Source: an uncultured Eubacterium sp. (lineage in GTDB: Bacteria; Bacillota; Clostridia; Oscillospirales; Acutalibacteraceae). From it: 64,000 nt of DNA. The position numbers were made by a program, and so were the translations under genes. The notes beneath the pieces were generated by a model. The model had not been told where the DNA came from. It saw nothing but the letters and a program-made list of their open reading frames with translations, and made no database searches. The stretch lies in contig UQCC01000007.1 of NCBI GenBank assembly GCA_900539325.1, positions 1-64,000 of the forward strand. The letters are read 5' to 3'. Positions 26,465 to 35,058 of the stretch are shown piece after piece; position 1 is the stretch's first letter, and each line of letters begins with the position of its first letter.

Positions 26465-27801
26465 TAAAATTCTGCTCCGTTATTTGAAAAAGTGTTTTTG
26501 AATAATTTTTTTGTATCCCATTTTTCGCATCGTGTATTTTCACAAAATCGCATAGGCTCGGCATAACCGCTTTGCCAATCGGGTATCTCGGCGCAGTTGG
26601 GATTGCCTGTTTTTGCGAAAGCCGTAATTGCCGAAAGCATTTGATGCGAAATTTTATAATCTATATCCTCAAACGGTCGCCAATTATTGCCCAATGTGCC
26701 GAAAGCATAAAGCAAATCGCTTGAATGCCATGCACCGCTGTTGTCGCCCGGCAAATCACGGTTAAAGTTATAAACATAACAAGGTGCGCCTTTTTTTATG
26801 ATTGCCTTTGCAAACTTTTTGGTAACACCCTCAAGGACAATAGGCACCATATCCGTTTGAGTAACACCGAGCATATACGAAACACCGCTCGGAATTGTAA
26901 ACATATTGAATGTATTTTTTGTTATAATCTTGCCGTCCTTAACAGGCATAGTATAAAGCATACTGAGTTTATCCTCATTGCACGCTTCAAACCACGCATA
27001 GTATAGAGTTTTAGGGTCAACGCATCGGAGTTCTTCAATATTATTAACCCCCGCTTTTGAGATAATATTATCCCAAAACTTCTTTGTTTTTTGCGGTGAC
27101 AACGGTTTTGCAACTTCACGCTGAAGTGCTCCGCCGCTCATCATAATTGCACCGCCAAACCAATTTTTGCACACCGGAGTGCTGAGCAAAATATCAACAC
27201 TCATAGCACCGGCACTTTGACCCATAATTGTAATTTTGTCACCGTTGCCGCCAAAGGATGAAATATTATCTTTGACCCACTTAATTGCCGCAAGCTGATC
27301 GTAAAGTCCGAAATTGCCGCATCTGCCCTTTTCATCCGTCAAATCGGGATGTGAGCAAAAGCCAAACGGACCGAGGCGATAATTGATTGATACAAAAACA
27401 ACGCCTCTTTTGGCATATTCCGCACCGCTGATATGTCCCTCGTTTGACGAACCGCCTGTAAAACTGCCGCCGTGAATGTAAAAAAGCACGGGAGCGTTTT
27501 CGGCGTTTTTAGGTGCGTAAATATTTAGATAAAGGCAATCCTCACTGTATTCAAAGTTCATATTTTGCCTAAACTCTTTGTGATAAAAAGCATTACAAAT
27601 CTCGTCATCTTCAAACGCACGACGCTGATACGAACATTTGCCGAACAAAATTGCGTCATACATACCGTTAAATTTTGTTGTAATAACAGGATACTTCCAA
27701 CGCTCTGCCGTTGCGTACCTTATGCCCCTGAACTCGAAATATTCTCCAAAATCAATGCCCTTGATTTTGCCGCATTTTGTATTTAATCTGACTGCATTCA
27801 T
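26464..27801 (-). CDS. Type-B carboxylesterase
   Basis: The 445-residue alpha/beta hydrolase has the carboxylesterase type-B features: EDCLYLNIYAP near 87-97, the oxyanion motif HGGS (110-113) and the nucleophile Ser196 in GQSAGA. It is shorter than the usual 490-550 residues, with a compact C-terminal half. The catalytic His is probably in AWHSSDLLYAFG. There is no signal peptide. It is coupled to GH31 by a TAATG overlap, which suggests that it deacylates decorated oligosaccharides before the glucosidase acts. The start ATG is 12 bases after the DUF1643-like gene. Confidence 0.88.
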   Translation of the reverse strand: MNAVRLNTKCGKIKGIDFGEYFEFRGIRYATAERWKYPVITTKFNGMYDAILFGKCSYQRRAFEDDEICNAFYHKEFRQNMNFEYSEDCLYLNIYAPKNAENAPVLFYIHGGSFTGGSSNEGHISGAEYAKRGVVFVSINYRLGPFGFCSHPDLTDEKGRCGNFGLYDQLAAIKWVKDNISSFGGNGDKITIMGQSAGAMSVDILLSTPVCKNWFGGAIMMSGGALQREVAKPLSPQKTKKFWDNIISKAGVNNIEELRCVDPKTLYYAWFEACNEDKLSMLYTMPVKDGKIITKNTFNMFTIPSGVSYMLGVTQTDMVPIVLEGVTKKFAKAIIKKGAPCYVYNFNRDLPGDNSGAWHSSDLLYAFGTLGNNWRPFEDIDYKISHQMLSAITAFAKTGNPNCAEIPDWQSGYAEPMRFCENTRCEKWDTKKLFKNTFSNNGAEF

Positions 27802-27813
27802 AGTATCACCAAA

Positions 27814-28422
27814 TCAAAGTGTATCAACATAGTCTTTAATATCGTAATCTTCAAACGGCGTTGTTTTGCAAAGATAGAGCGGATGATGCGGATGTCCGTT
27901 TTTAAGGAGCTTGCCTGCATGCACCCATTTTGCATTGTATTTTTCGCCGATTTCTATCATTTCCTTTACACAGGATTTAAGATAGTCACGCTCGTCAACT
28001 ATACTTCCCCACGCCGCCCAAACGGTTGCATTTTGCGAATGAGAAAGAACATAATCAAACGCTTTCATATTTTCGTTATGTAAAAATGTATTAACCTCGG
28101 CGTCCATATCCTTGGGTCTGGTTGCCCTTTGAGCATAAACATTGAACATAATAAAGCTGTCATATCCGTTAAAATGAGCCAATCGCTCAACGGATTTGAG
28201 GGTGTTATCAAGATTTTCAGGCTCTGCCGTAGACGGATTAATACCTATGCAGATAACGGGATTTTCACCTCTTGTGCCGAGAAGATAACGGTAATCCCGA
28301 TACTCACCCGGAACATAAATCCACTTTTTCGCATCAAACGATGTTGCCGACAGCGAGTCGTTATAATCCTCGTCAAAACTTTTTATCTCAATAAAATGAG
28401 AATCATCGGTAGGTATATGCAT
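27814..28422 (-). CDS. DUF1643-like protein
   Basis: The roughly 202-residue cytoplasmic protein contains GENPVICIGINPSTAE, the hallmark of DUF1643, then DNTLKSVERLAHFNGYDSF and NVYAQRATRPKDMD. The function of the family is unknown. I place the start at the ATG at 28422; a GTG three codons earlier (28431) is also open, and neither has a strong ribosome binding site. It is followed at 12 bases by the carboxylesterase and GH31 genes, perhaps only by chance of operon membership. Confidence 0.8.
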   Translation of the reverse strand: MHIPTDDSHFIEIKSFDEDYNDSLSATSFDAKKWIYVPGEYRDYRYLLGTRGENPVICIGINPSTAEPENLDNTLKSVERLAHFNGYDSFIMFNVYAQRATRPKDMDAEVNTFLHNENMKAFDYVLSHSQNATVWAAWGSIVDERDYLKSCVKEMIEIGEKYNAKWVHAGKLLKNGHPHHPLYLCKTTPFEDYDIKDYVDTL

Positions 28423-28525
28423 TTTTCTCACTCTTTTCTTAATTATAATATACTACCTACGGCAGCAAAATACAATAACAATATTGTAAGCAAACTGACA
28501 ACGCTCAAAAACAAACAACAGATGT

Positions 28526-28566
28526 ATCAAAAAGCTGTGAAACCCAAATTGAGCCTCACAGCTTTT
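28526..28566 (-). terminator. Terminator after the GT-C-like gene
   Basis: On the minus strand AAAAGCTGTGA and TCACAGCTTTT form an 11-bp stem whose loop can pair further with G-U pairs; the 3' arm runs into TTTTTGAT. Confidence 0.8.
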
Positions 28567-28568
28567 AA

Positions 28569-30056
28569 TTAATTATTTCTTTCAACGACTTTTATTTTTA
28601 CATTTTCGTCAATACCGTTAAACGCCTTAAATCTGTCTTTCCACTCGTCGTTTTGTAAATCACTGCACCAAACATAATCGTCATATGGCAACTTTTTAAC
28701 TTTTATTACCGTTTTGGTTTGTGAATCGGTTTGTGCTTTTTCAATTCTGTGTACATCTGCAACATAAATTGAAGAATAAACATATAACAAATATAACAAA
28801 CCGACCGACGAAACAATCATAGCGGTTTTGGAATATTTTGCCACGCTCTGTTTTACAGCATCATCGACATTTGAAAAAAGTTCAACAACAAGAGCAATCA
28901 TCATAATATATGATGCAAAAAAGCACCTACTGCCTATCGGAGTTACAACAAATAAAGGAGCAATCATACATCCGGTGCTGAAATACATAAACAAAATTTT
29001 TGCTTTTTTATCACCGGTTAAAGGCAACACAACTAAAAATACAAACATTGCCAAAATGTACACAGCAGTGGCAAAGCTCTGTAAAAGCTTATATCTTTCA
29101 TCGGGATATAATCTTCCTACACCAAACATTAATGAAAAGCCGGCATACATAACAATAACCGTAAGGCTGAGTTCACCGATAATCCTCGTCTTTAACGAAA
29201 GCTTATTTTTTAAGCTATGCCAAAGGATAACACATACCGCTGCAATAAACACATTCAGCACAAAATTTTTAAAAAAGCCCTCCGGTGAAATTGTATCAAG
29301 ATACGCAGAAAATGCTCTTTTTACAGTTGAAACAATGCCGTTATCTCCTATTGTTCTATAACTGTCATTACCGCTTACAACATTGTGATATACCGAATTA
29401 GAAAACATTAAAACCGTTCCGCCGACTGTTCCTGCCAAATAAGAAACAAATGAAGCGTATACCTTTTTAAATTTTACTATTGCGTAAACTAAAACAAATA
29501 TTGCAAGAACAACTGAATATAAGGTTATATGTTCAACAATCAATGAAGAAACGAAGCCGAGCACAAACATCGGCAGTATATGCCAAAGCGGATATTTCGG
29601 CGGTTCTTTTTCATAAATACCACGAGAATAATACACATACAACAATATAAAGAATATTGAAGTTGCATAATTGGCGAAACCGCTTGTCCAAACTATTGAT
29701 TGTTTTAGCAAACCTACCGGCATAAAAACAAGAAGCAAGGTTATAATCCATACTGCTCCCCTTTGCTTTTTGGTAATGTTATTAATTAAAACAATAATTC
29801 CGGTTACAGTACCCGACATTACAACCGTTTTTAAAATATTTGAACGCGTTAAAGCCAAAACGATCAAATTACCGACATATCTGCCGCTGTAATTATCAAA
29901 CCATGTTTTAAGTCGTTCAATTCCCAATGCACTTCCCCATGCCCAGTCATCGCCCGTATAAGGAAACAGACTGCACAATATCAGCAATGCAACAAAAATC
30001 ACAAAATAAGCAAACGGCAACGGATTCGTTTTAATTTTATTAATCATATTTTTCAT
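28569..30056 (-). CDS. DUF6056-like membrane glycosyltransferase-type protein
   Basis: The 495-residue protein has about 11-12 hydrophobic segments and the motif PYTGDDWAWG (about 32-41) after the first helix. A DD pair in the first external loop is typical of GT-C folds and of the DUF6056/GtrC-like group. Such proteins take a sugar from an undecaprenyl carrier and attach it to a surface polymer. Its start is coupled by a TAATG overlap to the upstream GT2 gene, the enzyme type that would load the carrier. The family name is from memory; the acceptor is unknown. Confidence 0.65.
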   Translation of the reverse strand: MKNMINKIKTNPLPFAYFVIFVALLILCSLFPYTGDDWAWGSALGIERLKTWFDNYSGRYVGNLIVLALTRSNILKTVVMSGTVTGIIVLINNITKKQRGAVWIITLLLVFMPVGLLKQSIVWTSGFANYATSIFFILLYVYYSRGIYEKEPPKYPLWHILPMFVLGFVSSLIVEHITLYSVVLAIFVLVYAIVKFKKVYASFVSYLAGTVGGTVLMFSNSVYHNVVSGNDSYRTIGDNGIVSTVKRAFSAYLDTISPEGFFKNFVLNVFIAAVCVILWHSLKNKLSLKTRIIGELSLTVIVMYAGFSLMFGVGRLYPDERYKLLQSFATAVYILAMFVFLVVLPLTGDKKAKILFMYFSTGCMIAPLFVVTPIGSRCFFASYIMMIALVVELFSNVDDAVKQSVAKYSKTAMIVSSVGLLYLLYVYSSIYVADVHRIEKAQTDSQTKTVIKVKKLPYDDYVWCSDLQNDEWKDRFKAFNGIDENVKIKVVERNN

Positions 30057-31009
30057 TATTGTTTCTCCTCATTGCGAAGCAAGTCCTCGCTCAAATGTTC
30101 CTTCAAAATATAAATAGGTCTGCCTTTAACTTGGTCATACACCTTTGACATATACTCGCCCAAAATTCCAAGGCTCATAAGCTGTAAACCGCCAAGGAAC
30201 AAAACAAGCACAACAATAGACGCATAACCCGGAACATCAACACCGTAAGCAAGTCGCTTGATAATTACCAAAATGAGATAAATCACCGACACAAATGCCG
30301 AGAAAAAGCCGACATATGCCGACAATTTAAGCGGAAATGATGAAAACGAAATTATACCCTCGACAGCATATTTTAAAAGTTTAAAGAAGTTCCATTTTGA
30401 TTTTCCGTTTTCTCGCTCCTGCACTTCGTAAGGAATAAATTTTGTATTAAAGCCGACAAAGCCAAATATTCCCTTGGAAAAACGGTGATATTCGCCCATA
30501 CTGATAACGGCATCAATCATTTTTCTGTTTATCAATCTAAAATCCGATGCCCCGTTTACAAAATCAACCTCTGACATCTTATTGATAATCTTATAAAATG
30601 ACGATTTAAGGGCTGACATAAATTTGTTTTCCTTACGCTCTGCCTGATAAGCAGTTACGCAATCAACGGTATTGTCCTCTTTAATGACATTCATCATCTC
30701 AACAACAACTTCAGGTCTTTGTTGCAAATCGGCATCAATAATACAGGCGTAATCGCCTCTTGCATTTTTCAGTCCTGCATAAATGGCAGCCTCTTTGCCG
30801 AAATTTCTGCTAAAAGACAAAACCTGAACTCTGCTTTTATCTTTATCAAAAAGGCTGTGCAATCGTTCAAGTGTTTTATCCGAACTGCCGTCATCAACAA
30901 AAACGAACTCATATTCATCAATATTACTCTCAAAAGCCATAACGGTTTGAGAATAAAACTTTTCCACATTATCTTCCTCGTTGAAGCAAGGAACAACCAA
31001 AGATAACAA
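30056..31009 (-). CDS. GtrB/DPM1-like glycosyltransferase family 2 protein
   Basis: The 317-residue protein has the GT2 GT-A fold (VVPCFNEEDNVEKFY, FVDDGSSDKT, and the DxD in CIIDADLQQRPE) and two C-terminal membrane helices (about 225-250 and 262-288), as in undecaprenyl-phosphate glucosyl- or mannosyltransferases. It should make a lipid-linked sugar used by the coupled downstream membrane protein. The start codon is TTG, placed by GGTGGTG 6 bases upstream; no ATG fits. Its promoter lies just after the purF terminator. A GtrA-type protein that could flip such a product is encoded at 51918. Confidence 0.9.
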   Translation of the reverse strand: MLSLVVPCFNEEDNVEKFYSQTVMAFESNIDEYEFVFVDDGSSDKTLERLHSLFDKDKSRVQVLSFSRNFGKEAAIYAGLKNARGDYACIIDADLQQRPEVVVEMMNVIKEDNTVDCVTAYQAERKENKFMSALKSSFYKIINKMSEVDFVNGASDFRLINRKMIDAVISMGEYHRFSKGIFGFVGFNTKFIPYEVQERENGKSKWNFFKLLKYAVEGIISFSSFPLKLSAYVGFFSAFVSVIYLILVIIKRLAYGVDVPGYASIVVLVLFLGGLQLMSLGILGEYMSKVYDQVKGRPIYILKEHLSEDLLRNEEKQ

Positions 31010-31033
31010 AATAACACCACCTTATAATTATTA

Positions 31034-31062
31034 ATTATATTTGTATTACCAAAAAATGTCAA
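31034..31062 (-). promoter_or_regulatory. Sigma-A-like promoter of the GT2 pair
   Basis: TTGACA (31062-31057, minus) is followed after 17 bases by TATAAT (31039-31034), 24 bases upstream of the TTG start. Confidence 0.78.
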
Positions 31063-31099
31063 CACAAAAGGGCTGTAAGATTCAATAAACTTACAGCCC
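31063..31099 (-). terminator. Terminator after the PurF-like gene
   Basis: On the minus strand GGGCTGTAAG, a 10-base loop and CTTACAGCCC are followed by TTTTG. It lies 28 bases past the stop of the PurF-like gene, and the GT2 promoter begins immediately after it. Confidence 0.78.
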
Positions 31100-31127
31100 A
31101 TCAATATTATGGTCTATTAAATTAAAT

Positions 31128-32534
31128 TTATTCCTGACCGTCCCAACAATAAGTGCAGAGTTTGTCTTTGTCAATACCTACAGAGGCAATCATATCGTCA
31201 AGTCGATGATAACGAAGCGATGTAAAGTGAAGTTGCTTGCAAATTACATCAATCATCTTTTGATACTTTTCGCTGTCCGGATTTACATATTCCTGAATAA
31301 GTGCATCGTCCGGTTCTCTGCCCTCAAGCTCGGTGATAACACGCCTTGTGATAAGGTCCATATCCGAAGTTGAGCGTGAGAAGTTGAGATACTTACATCC
31401 GTAAAAAAGCGGAGGACACGCAGGTCTGATATGAACTTCCTTTGCACCCGATTCAAAAAGGTACTCGGTTGTTTCACGGAGTTGTGTACCACGAACGATA
31501 GAGTCGTCAATAAGAAGCAAGCTCTTATCCTTAATCAAATCAGGAATTGGGATAAGTTTCATCTTTGCGATGAGATTACGCTTTGTTTGGTTTGGCGGCA
31601 TAAACGAACGAGGCCAAGTTGGTGTATACTTGATGAACGGACGGGAATAAGGAATGCCTGTTTCGTTTGAATATCCGATTGCATGAGCAATACCGCTGTC
31701 CGGAACGCCTGCTACAATATCGGGATGAACATTATCTCTTTTTGCAAGAGCCTTGCCGCAGTTATAGCGCATTTTTTCAACGCTGATGCCCTCATACGAA
31801 GCTGACGGATAACCGTAATAAATCCAAAGGAATGTGCAAATACGCATTTTTTCGCCCGGTTGAATGAGAGTTTTAACACCATTTTCATCCATAAACACAA
31901 CTTCACCCGGACCGAGTTCCTTATAATTTTTATATCCCAAATTGAGATATGCAAAACTCTCGAACGAAGCACAATAGCCGTCCTCTTTTTGACCGATTGA
32001 AATAGGGGTTCTGCCAAGCATATCCCTTGCGGCATAAATTCCCTTAGGTGTGAGTGCAAGGATAGAAATCGAACCATCCACAGCCTCCTGAGCATATCTT
32101 ATGCCGTCAATAAAATTCTCTTTTTGATTAATAAGAGCGGCAACCAATTCGGTTTGATTGATGTCACCGTTTTGCATTTCAAAAAAATGAGTGTTGTTTT
32201 TAATAATATCGTCAACAAGTTTGTCGATGTTGTTAATTTTGCCTACGGTAGCAACCGCAAATGTACCGTGATGTGAACGCACCAAAATAGGCTGTGCCTC
32301 AAAGTCACTTATACAACCGATACCGTATTGACCGTGCATAGTGTTTGATTCTTTTGTAAACTTTGTTCTGAAAGGAGCATTTTCAATATTATGAATTGCC
32401 TTGTCAAAGCCTGCTTCTTTGTCATATACAGCCATACCCGCACGACGGGTGCCGAGGTGAGAATGATAGTCTACACCGAAAAACAAATCAAACACGCAAT
32501 CGTCTTTTGATACCGCACCGAAAAATCCGCCCAT
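31128..32534 (-). CDS. purF: Amidophosphoribosyltransferase homologue lacking the N-terminal catalytic Cys
   Basis: PurF makes phosphoribosylamine, the first step of purine synthesis. The 468-residue protein has an Ntn glutaminase-like domain and a phosphoribosyltransferase domain with the PRPP loop LLIDDSIVRGT (340-350). Cysteines likely to bind a 4Fe-4S cluster remain (C233, C373 or C380, and the CxxC at 460-463), as in the Bacillus-type enzyme. However, the protein begins MGGFFGAV where a working glutaminase has Cys as the mature first residue (normally MCG, or after a propeptide). An in-frame TAA lies two codons upstream of the ATG, so no longer N-terminus can supply it. Either it uses free ammonia or a partner, or it does something else. 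The fold assignment is firm; activity is open. Confidence 0.85.
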   Translation of the reverse strand: MGGFFGAVSKDDCVFDLFFGVDYHSHLGTRRAGMAVYDKEAGFDKAIHNIENAPFRTKFTKESNTMHGQYGIGCISDFEAQPILVRSHHGTFAVATVGKINNIDKLVDDIIKNNTHFFEMQNGDINQTELVAALINQKENFIDGIRYAQEAVDGSISILALTPKGIYAARDMLGRTPISIGQKEDGYCASFESFAYLNLGYKNYKELGPGEVVFMDENGVKTLIQPGEKMRICTFLWIYYGYPSASYEGISVEKMRYNCGKALAKRDNVHPDIVAGVPDSGIAHAIGYSNETGIPYSRPFIKYTPTWPRSFMPPNQTKRNLIAKMKLIPIPDLIKDKSLLLIDDSIVRGTQLRETTEYLFESGAKEVHIRPACPPLFYGCKYLNFSRSTSDMDLITRRVITELEGREPDDALIQEYVNPDSEKYQKMIDVICKQLHFTSLRYHRLDDMIASVGIDKDKLCTYCWDGQE

Positions 32535-32585
32535 AATTTACCTTACAGAGTTGTTCTCTGCTTCCCTCTCTAATTCGTTGCAAAT

Positions 32586-32614
32586 ATTATAACAAATCAT
32601 CGGTGCAAAAACAA
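32586..32614 (-). promoter_or_regulatory. Probable sigma-A promoter of the PurF-like gene
   Basis: TTGTTT (32614-32609, minus) is followed after 17 bases by TATAAT (32591-32586), about 50 bases upstream of the start. The -35 box is weak. No purine riboswitch is visible. Confidence 0.55.
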
Positions 32615-32627
32615 CAGGAATAAGCCA

Positions 32628-33182
32628 TTATTTTACAAATTTTTTAAGTCTGTTTGTAAGTACGGCGGCAAGTGCAATTTTTACAGCATCCGGAATTAAG
32701 AAAGGAATAACGCACCAGCCAAGGATTGTTGCAAGTGAAGCCGGCTCATTTGTCTTTGCGTAAACAACGGCAAACCACGCTGTACCGAATGCGTAGCAAA
32801 CCAAAATGCCGACAACCATAGACAAAATAAGTGCCCAAAGTTTGTTTGTTTTATCCGAAACAATACCTACGATAAGAGCGGTAAAAATAAAGCCAATTAT
32901 GTATCCGCCGGTTGAGCCCAAAAGAACACCGAAGCCGCTTTTAAATCCCGAAAAAACAGGAACACCGATTGCACCGATAAGAATATAAAGCAGGGTTGAA
33001 AGTGTTCCCCTCTTTGCACCGAACAAGCCTGAAATGAGCACTACGCCCATTGTTTGCAATGTAATCGGAACTGTGAGCGGAATTGAAATCCACGAGCAAA
33101 CCGCAATAATTGCCGCAGAAAGACCGATGTAAACAATATCGGTTACTTTTGAATTTGTTTTCTTTTTTTCTGTTTGTGCCAT
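32628..33182 (-). CDS. bioY: Biotin transporter BioY (ECF S component)
   Basis: BioY is the biotin-binding membrane component of ECF transporters. The 184-residue protein has six hydrophobic segments, the loop PITLQTMGVVLISGLFGAKR (family signature, about 39-58) and GYIIGFIFTALIVG. I start it at the ATG at 33182, 8 bases after GAGGT; an upstream in-frame start would add 13 residues without a ribosome binding site. The ECF energising module (ecfA/A'/T) is not in this window. A BirA-type operator overlaps its promoter, so it should be repressed when biotin is plentiful. Confidence 0.95.
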   Translation of the reverse strand: MAQTEKKKTNSKVTDIVYIGLSAAIIAVCSWISIPLTVPITLQTMGVVLISGLFGAKRGTLSTLLYILIGAIGVPVFSGFKSGFGVLLGSTGGYIIGFIFTALIVGIVSDKTNKLWALILSMVVGILVCYAFGTAWFAVVYAKTNEPASLATILGWCVIPFLIPDAVKIALAAVLTNRLKKFVK

Positions 33183-33231
33183 AATCACATACCTCAATAA
33201 ATTATTTTCGGCTTTCGCCAAATCGGTATAT

Positions 33232-33284
33232 ATTGTAACACATAAATTTAAATTGTCAACCTAAATTTTAAAACAGGTTTACAA
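33232..33284 (-). promoter_or_regulatory. bioY promoter with BirA operator
   Basis: The operator is TTGTAAACC-N14-GGTTGACAA on the minus strand (33284-33253), matching the known two-arm BirA site of Firmicutes. The right arm contains the -35 box TTGACA (33259-33254), followed after 16 bases by TACAAT (33237-33232). A bound BirA dimer would therefore block RNA polymerase directly. Confidence 0.9.
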
Positions 33285-33344
33285 TTAGGAGCATTCAGAA
33301 AAAGTGACAGGTTCGAAAGGAGAAGATAATTGGATACATAAACG

Positions 33345-33378
33345 AAACACTGTTTGCTCATTTGAACAAACAGTGTTT
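33345..33378 (-). terminator. Probable terminator after GPH transporter 1
   Basis: AAACACTGTTTG and its exact complement form a 12-bp stem around a 10-base loop. The U-tract on the minus strand is weak (CGTTTATG). It lies directly past the TAA (33384-33382) that ends the in-frame extension of the transporter, rather than the UGA at 33471-33469. Confidence 0.6.
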
Positions 33379-33468
33379 ACTTTATAATTTATTTATTTCG
33401 TCAACAATGTTGAGGAGATTCTGTTCAAGCTCTTGTGCCTGCTCATCATCTTCTTCATTGAGCACTTT

Positions 33469-35001
33469 TCAATCCTGTGGCTTATTGCCTCTCTTTGCAA
33501 CAAGTTCTGCAAGAATATGCTCATGCTCTTTATCAGTCATTGCATATTTAAGAGTAGGCAAAGCTGAAAGGAACATACCGATTGCAGGTGGGATTGAAAT
33601 GAGGAAGAACATTGCTTCAGCATATTTGCCGACACCGGAACCGCCGTCATATGTGATGAAGTTTGCACCGCTTTCGATTGCCTTGTTGAGCTTGTCAACA
33701 TTAACGCCGCTGTAACCTACAAAAGCGTATACGGCAGATGAAATGATTGTTGAAATACCTGCTGCAAGTTTTGTAATAAAGCTTTGACCTGAGAAGAATA
33801 CGCCGTCGGTACGAACACCGTTGTGATATTCCTCATAGTCTACACAGTCGGCAATCATAACTGACTGAAGAACATTGATACCGCCGAAAGACGCACTTGC
33901 AAAAAGCATGCAAATACCGATAACGATTGACCAAGCTGTAGATGTAAGGTCACCACCCGAAACTTTGAAAAATAGAAAGATAAGAGCAAAAGGAACAGCG
34001 CCTGCGATTGAATAGATATTGTAAAGAGTTTTCTTTTCAACCTTTTTGATGATTAGCGGAGTAACGCCCATTGCAACGAACTGACCTACAAAAAGGCCGA
34101 CTGCAACGCTGCCGAGACCGATAAGAATCTTGAAGTCGATACCTGCGATTGAACCATCTTCATTTGTCTTGAGGATGTTCATAATGTTACCGTTTGCATA
34201 ATAATATGTAACAAGAGTCATGGCAACAATCATAAGAAGCTGAATCGGGCTTCTGAGGATACCTGAAATAAGGATTTGTCTGAACGGCTTGTTGCCGAAC
34301 ATAATTTGGAAGTTTTCCTTGAAAGTATAACTCTTTTCGGATTTTTCAACACGCTCTCTTGTAAAGATGCCGGCAAACTCAAAAAGAATTGTTGCGATAA
34401 CAGTCATAATAACAACTGTTACAATAAATGCCTTTTGCATATCGCCGCCAAACGCGCCTGCAAGAGCCTGTGCAACTTGAACAACAAGAACGCCGATACC
34501 GCCGACGCCTGCAACCATACGGGCAAGACCCAAAATCTTGCTACGGTCGTTTTCGTCCTCTGTCATAAGAGAAGTAATACCCCAAAGAGGAATATCGCAA
34601 ACAGTAAAGCACATACCCCAAGCGATGTAAGACACAGCCGCCCAGGCTACAATAAGCACTTTTTGTGCGTTTGACGATGCTTCGGCATAGTTGCCGTTGA
34701 TAAATGTTAAAATAGTGATTACGCCTATAATTGCAGGAAAAATAATAAGGTACGGTCTGCATTTACCCCATTTTGAATGGGTTTTATCAACAATAGTACC
34801 CATCATCGGGTCGTTTACGGCATCCCATATTCTGGCGATAGTCATAATCCAACCGAGAGCCATTGCCGGCAAACAAATTACATTCTGAAAATAGAAGTAA
34901 AGACCTGTTGCAACAATGTTGTAAATAAGGTTTTGACCAAACATACCGACAAGATATCCTGCCGCCTCTTTTTTGGTATAGGTTTTAGCTTTTGAATTCA
35001 T
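33469..35001 (-). CDS. GPH-family sugar:cation symporter (MFS), C-terminus cut by in-frame UGA
   Basis: The 510-residue transporter has 12 membrane segments and the GPH/MelB-type signatures GWIMTIARIWDAVNDPMMG (about 50-68) and DKTHSKWGKCRPYL. It should import a glycoside or disaccharide with a cation. A paralogue lies at 50337. The reading frame ends in UGA (33471-33469), but the same frame then continues for 28 sense codons (starting KVLNEEDDEQAQELEQ, ending DEINKL) to a TAA at 33384-33382, which is followed at once by a hairpin. The extension is acidic and helical, so the UGA may be a nonsense change of UGG (Trp) or a sequence error. The start ATG follows AAAAGGGGTGTAAAA. Confidence 0.9.
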   Translation of the reverse strand: MNSKAKTYTKKEAAGYLVGMFGQNLIYNIVATGLYFYFQNVICLPAMALGWIMTIARIWDAVNDPMMGTIVDKTHSKWGKCRPYLIIFPAIIGVITILTFINGNYAEASSNAQKVLIVAWAAVSYIAWGMCFTVCDIPLWGITSLMTEDENDRSKILGLARMVAGVGGIGVLVVQVAQALAGAFGGDMQKAFIVTVVIMTVIATILFEFAGIFTRERVEKSEKSYTFKENFQIMFGNKPFRQILISGILRSPIQLLMIVAMTLVTYYYANGNIMNILKTNEDGSIAGIDFKILIGLGSVAVGLFVGQFVAMGVTPLIIKKVEKKTLYNIYSIAGAVPFALIFLFFKVSGGDLTSTAWSIVIGICMLFASASFGGINVLQSVMIADCVDYEEYHNGVRTDGVFFSGQSFITKLAAGISTIISSAVYAFVGYSGVNVDKLNKAIESGANFITYDGGSGVGKYAEAMFFLISIPPAIGMFLSALPTLKYAMTDKEHEHILAELVAKRGNKPQD

Positions 35002-35029
35002 TTTTACACCCCTTTTAAATATTATATAT

Positions 35030-35058
35030 ATAATAACAGATTATATATAAATTAACAA
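35030..35058 (-). promoter_or_regulatory. Possible promoter of GPH transporter 1
   Basis: TTGTTA (35058-35053, minus) is followed after 17 bases by TATTAT (35035-35030), 28 bases upstream of the start. The -35 box lies inside the end of the FeoB-like gene. Confidence 0.5.

Noticed and set aside
32535..32627. Purine riboswitch before the PurF-like gene
   Set aside because: The leader is under 60 bases and lacks the paired-loop aptamer; only a short hairpin-forming AGAGAACAACTCT is seen.
33300..33330. GGTTCGA resembling a tRNA T-loop
   Set aside because: The flanking bases do not form a T stem, and no acceptor, D or anticodon arms fit around it.
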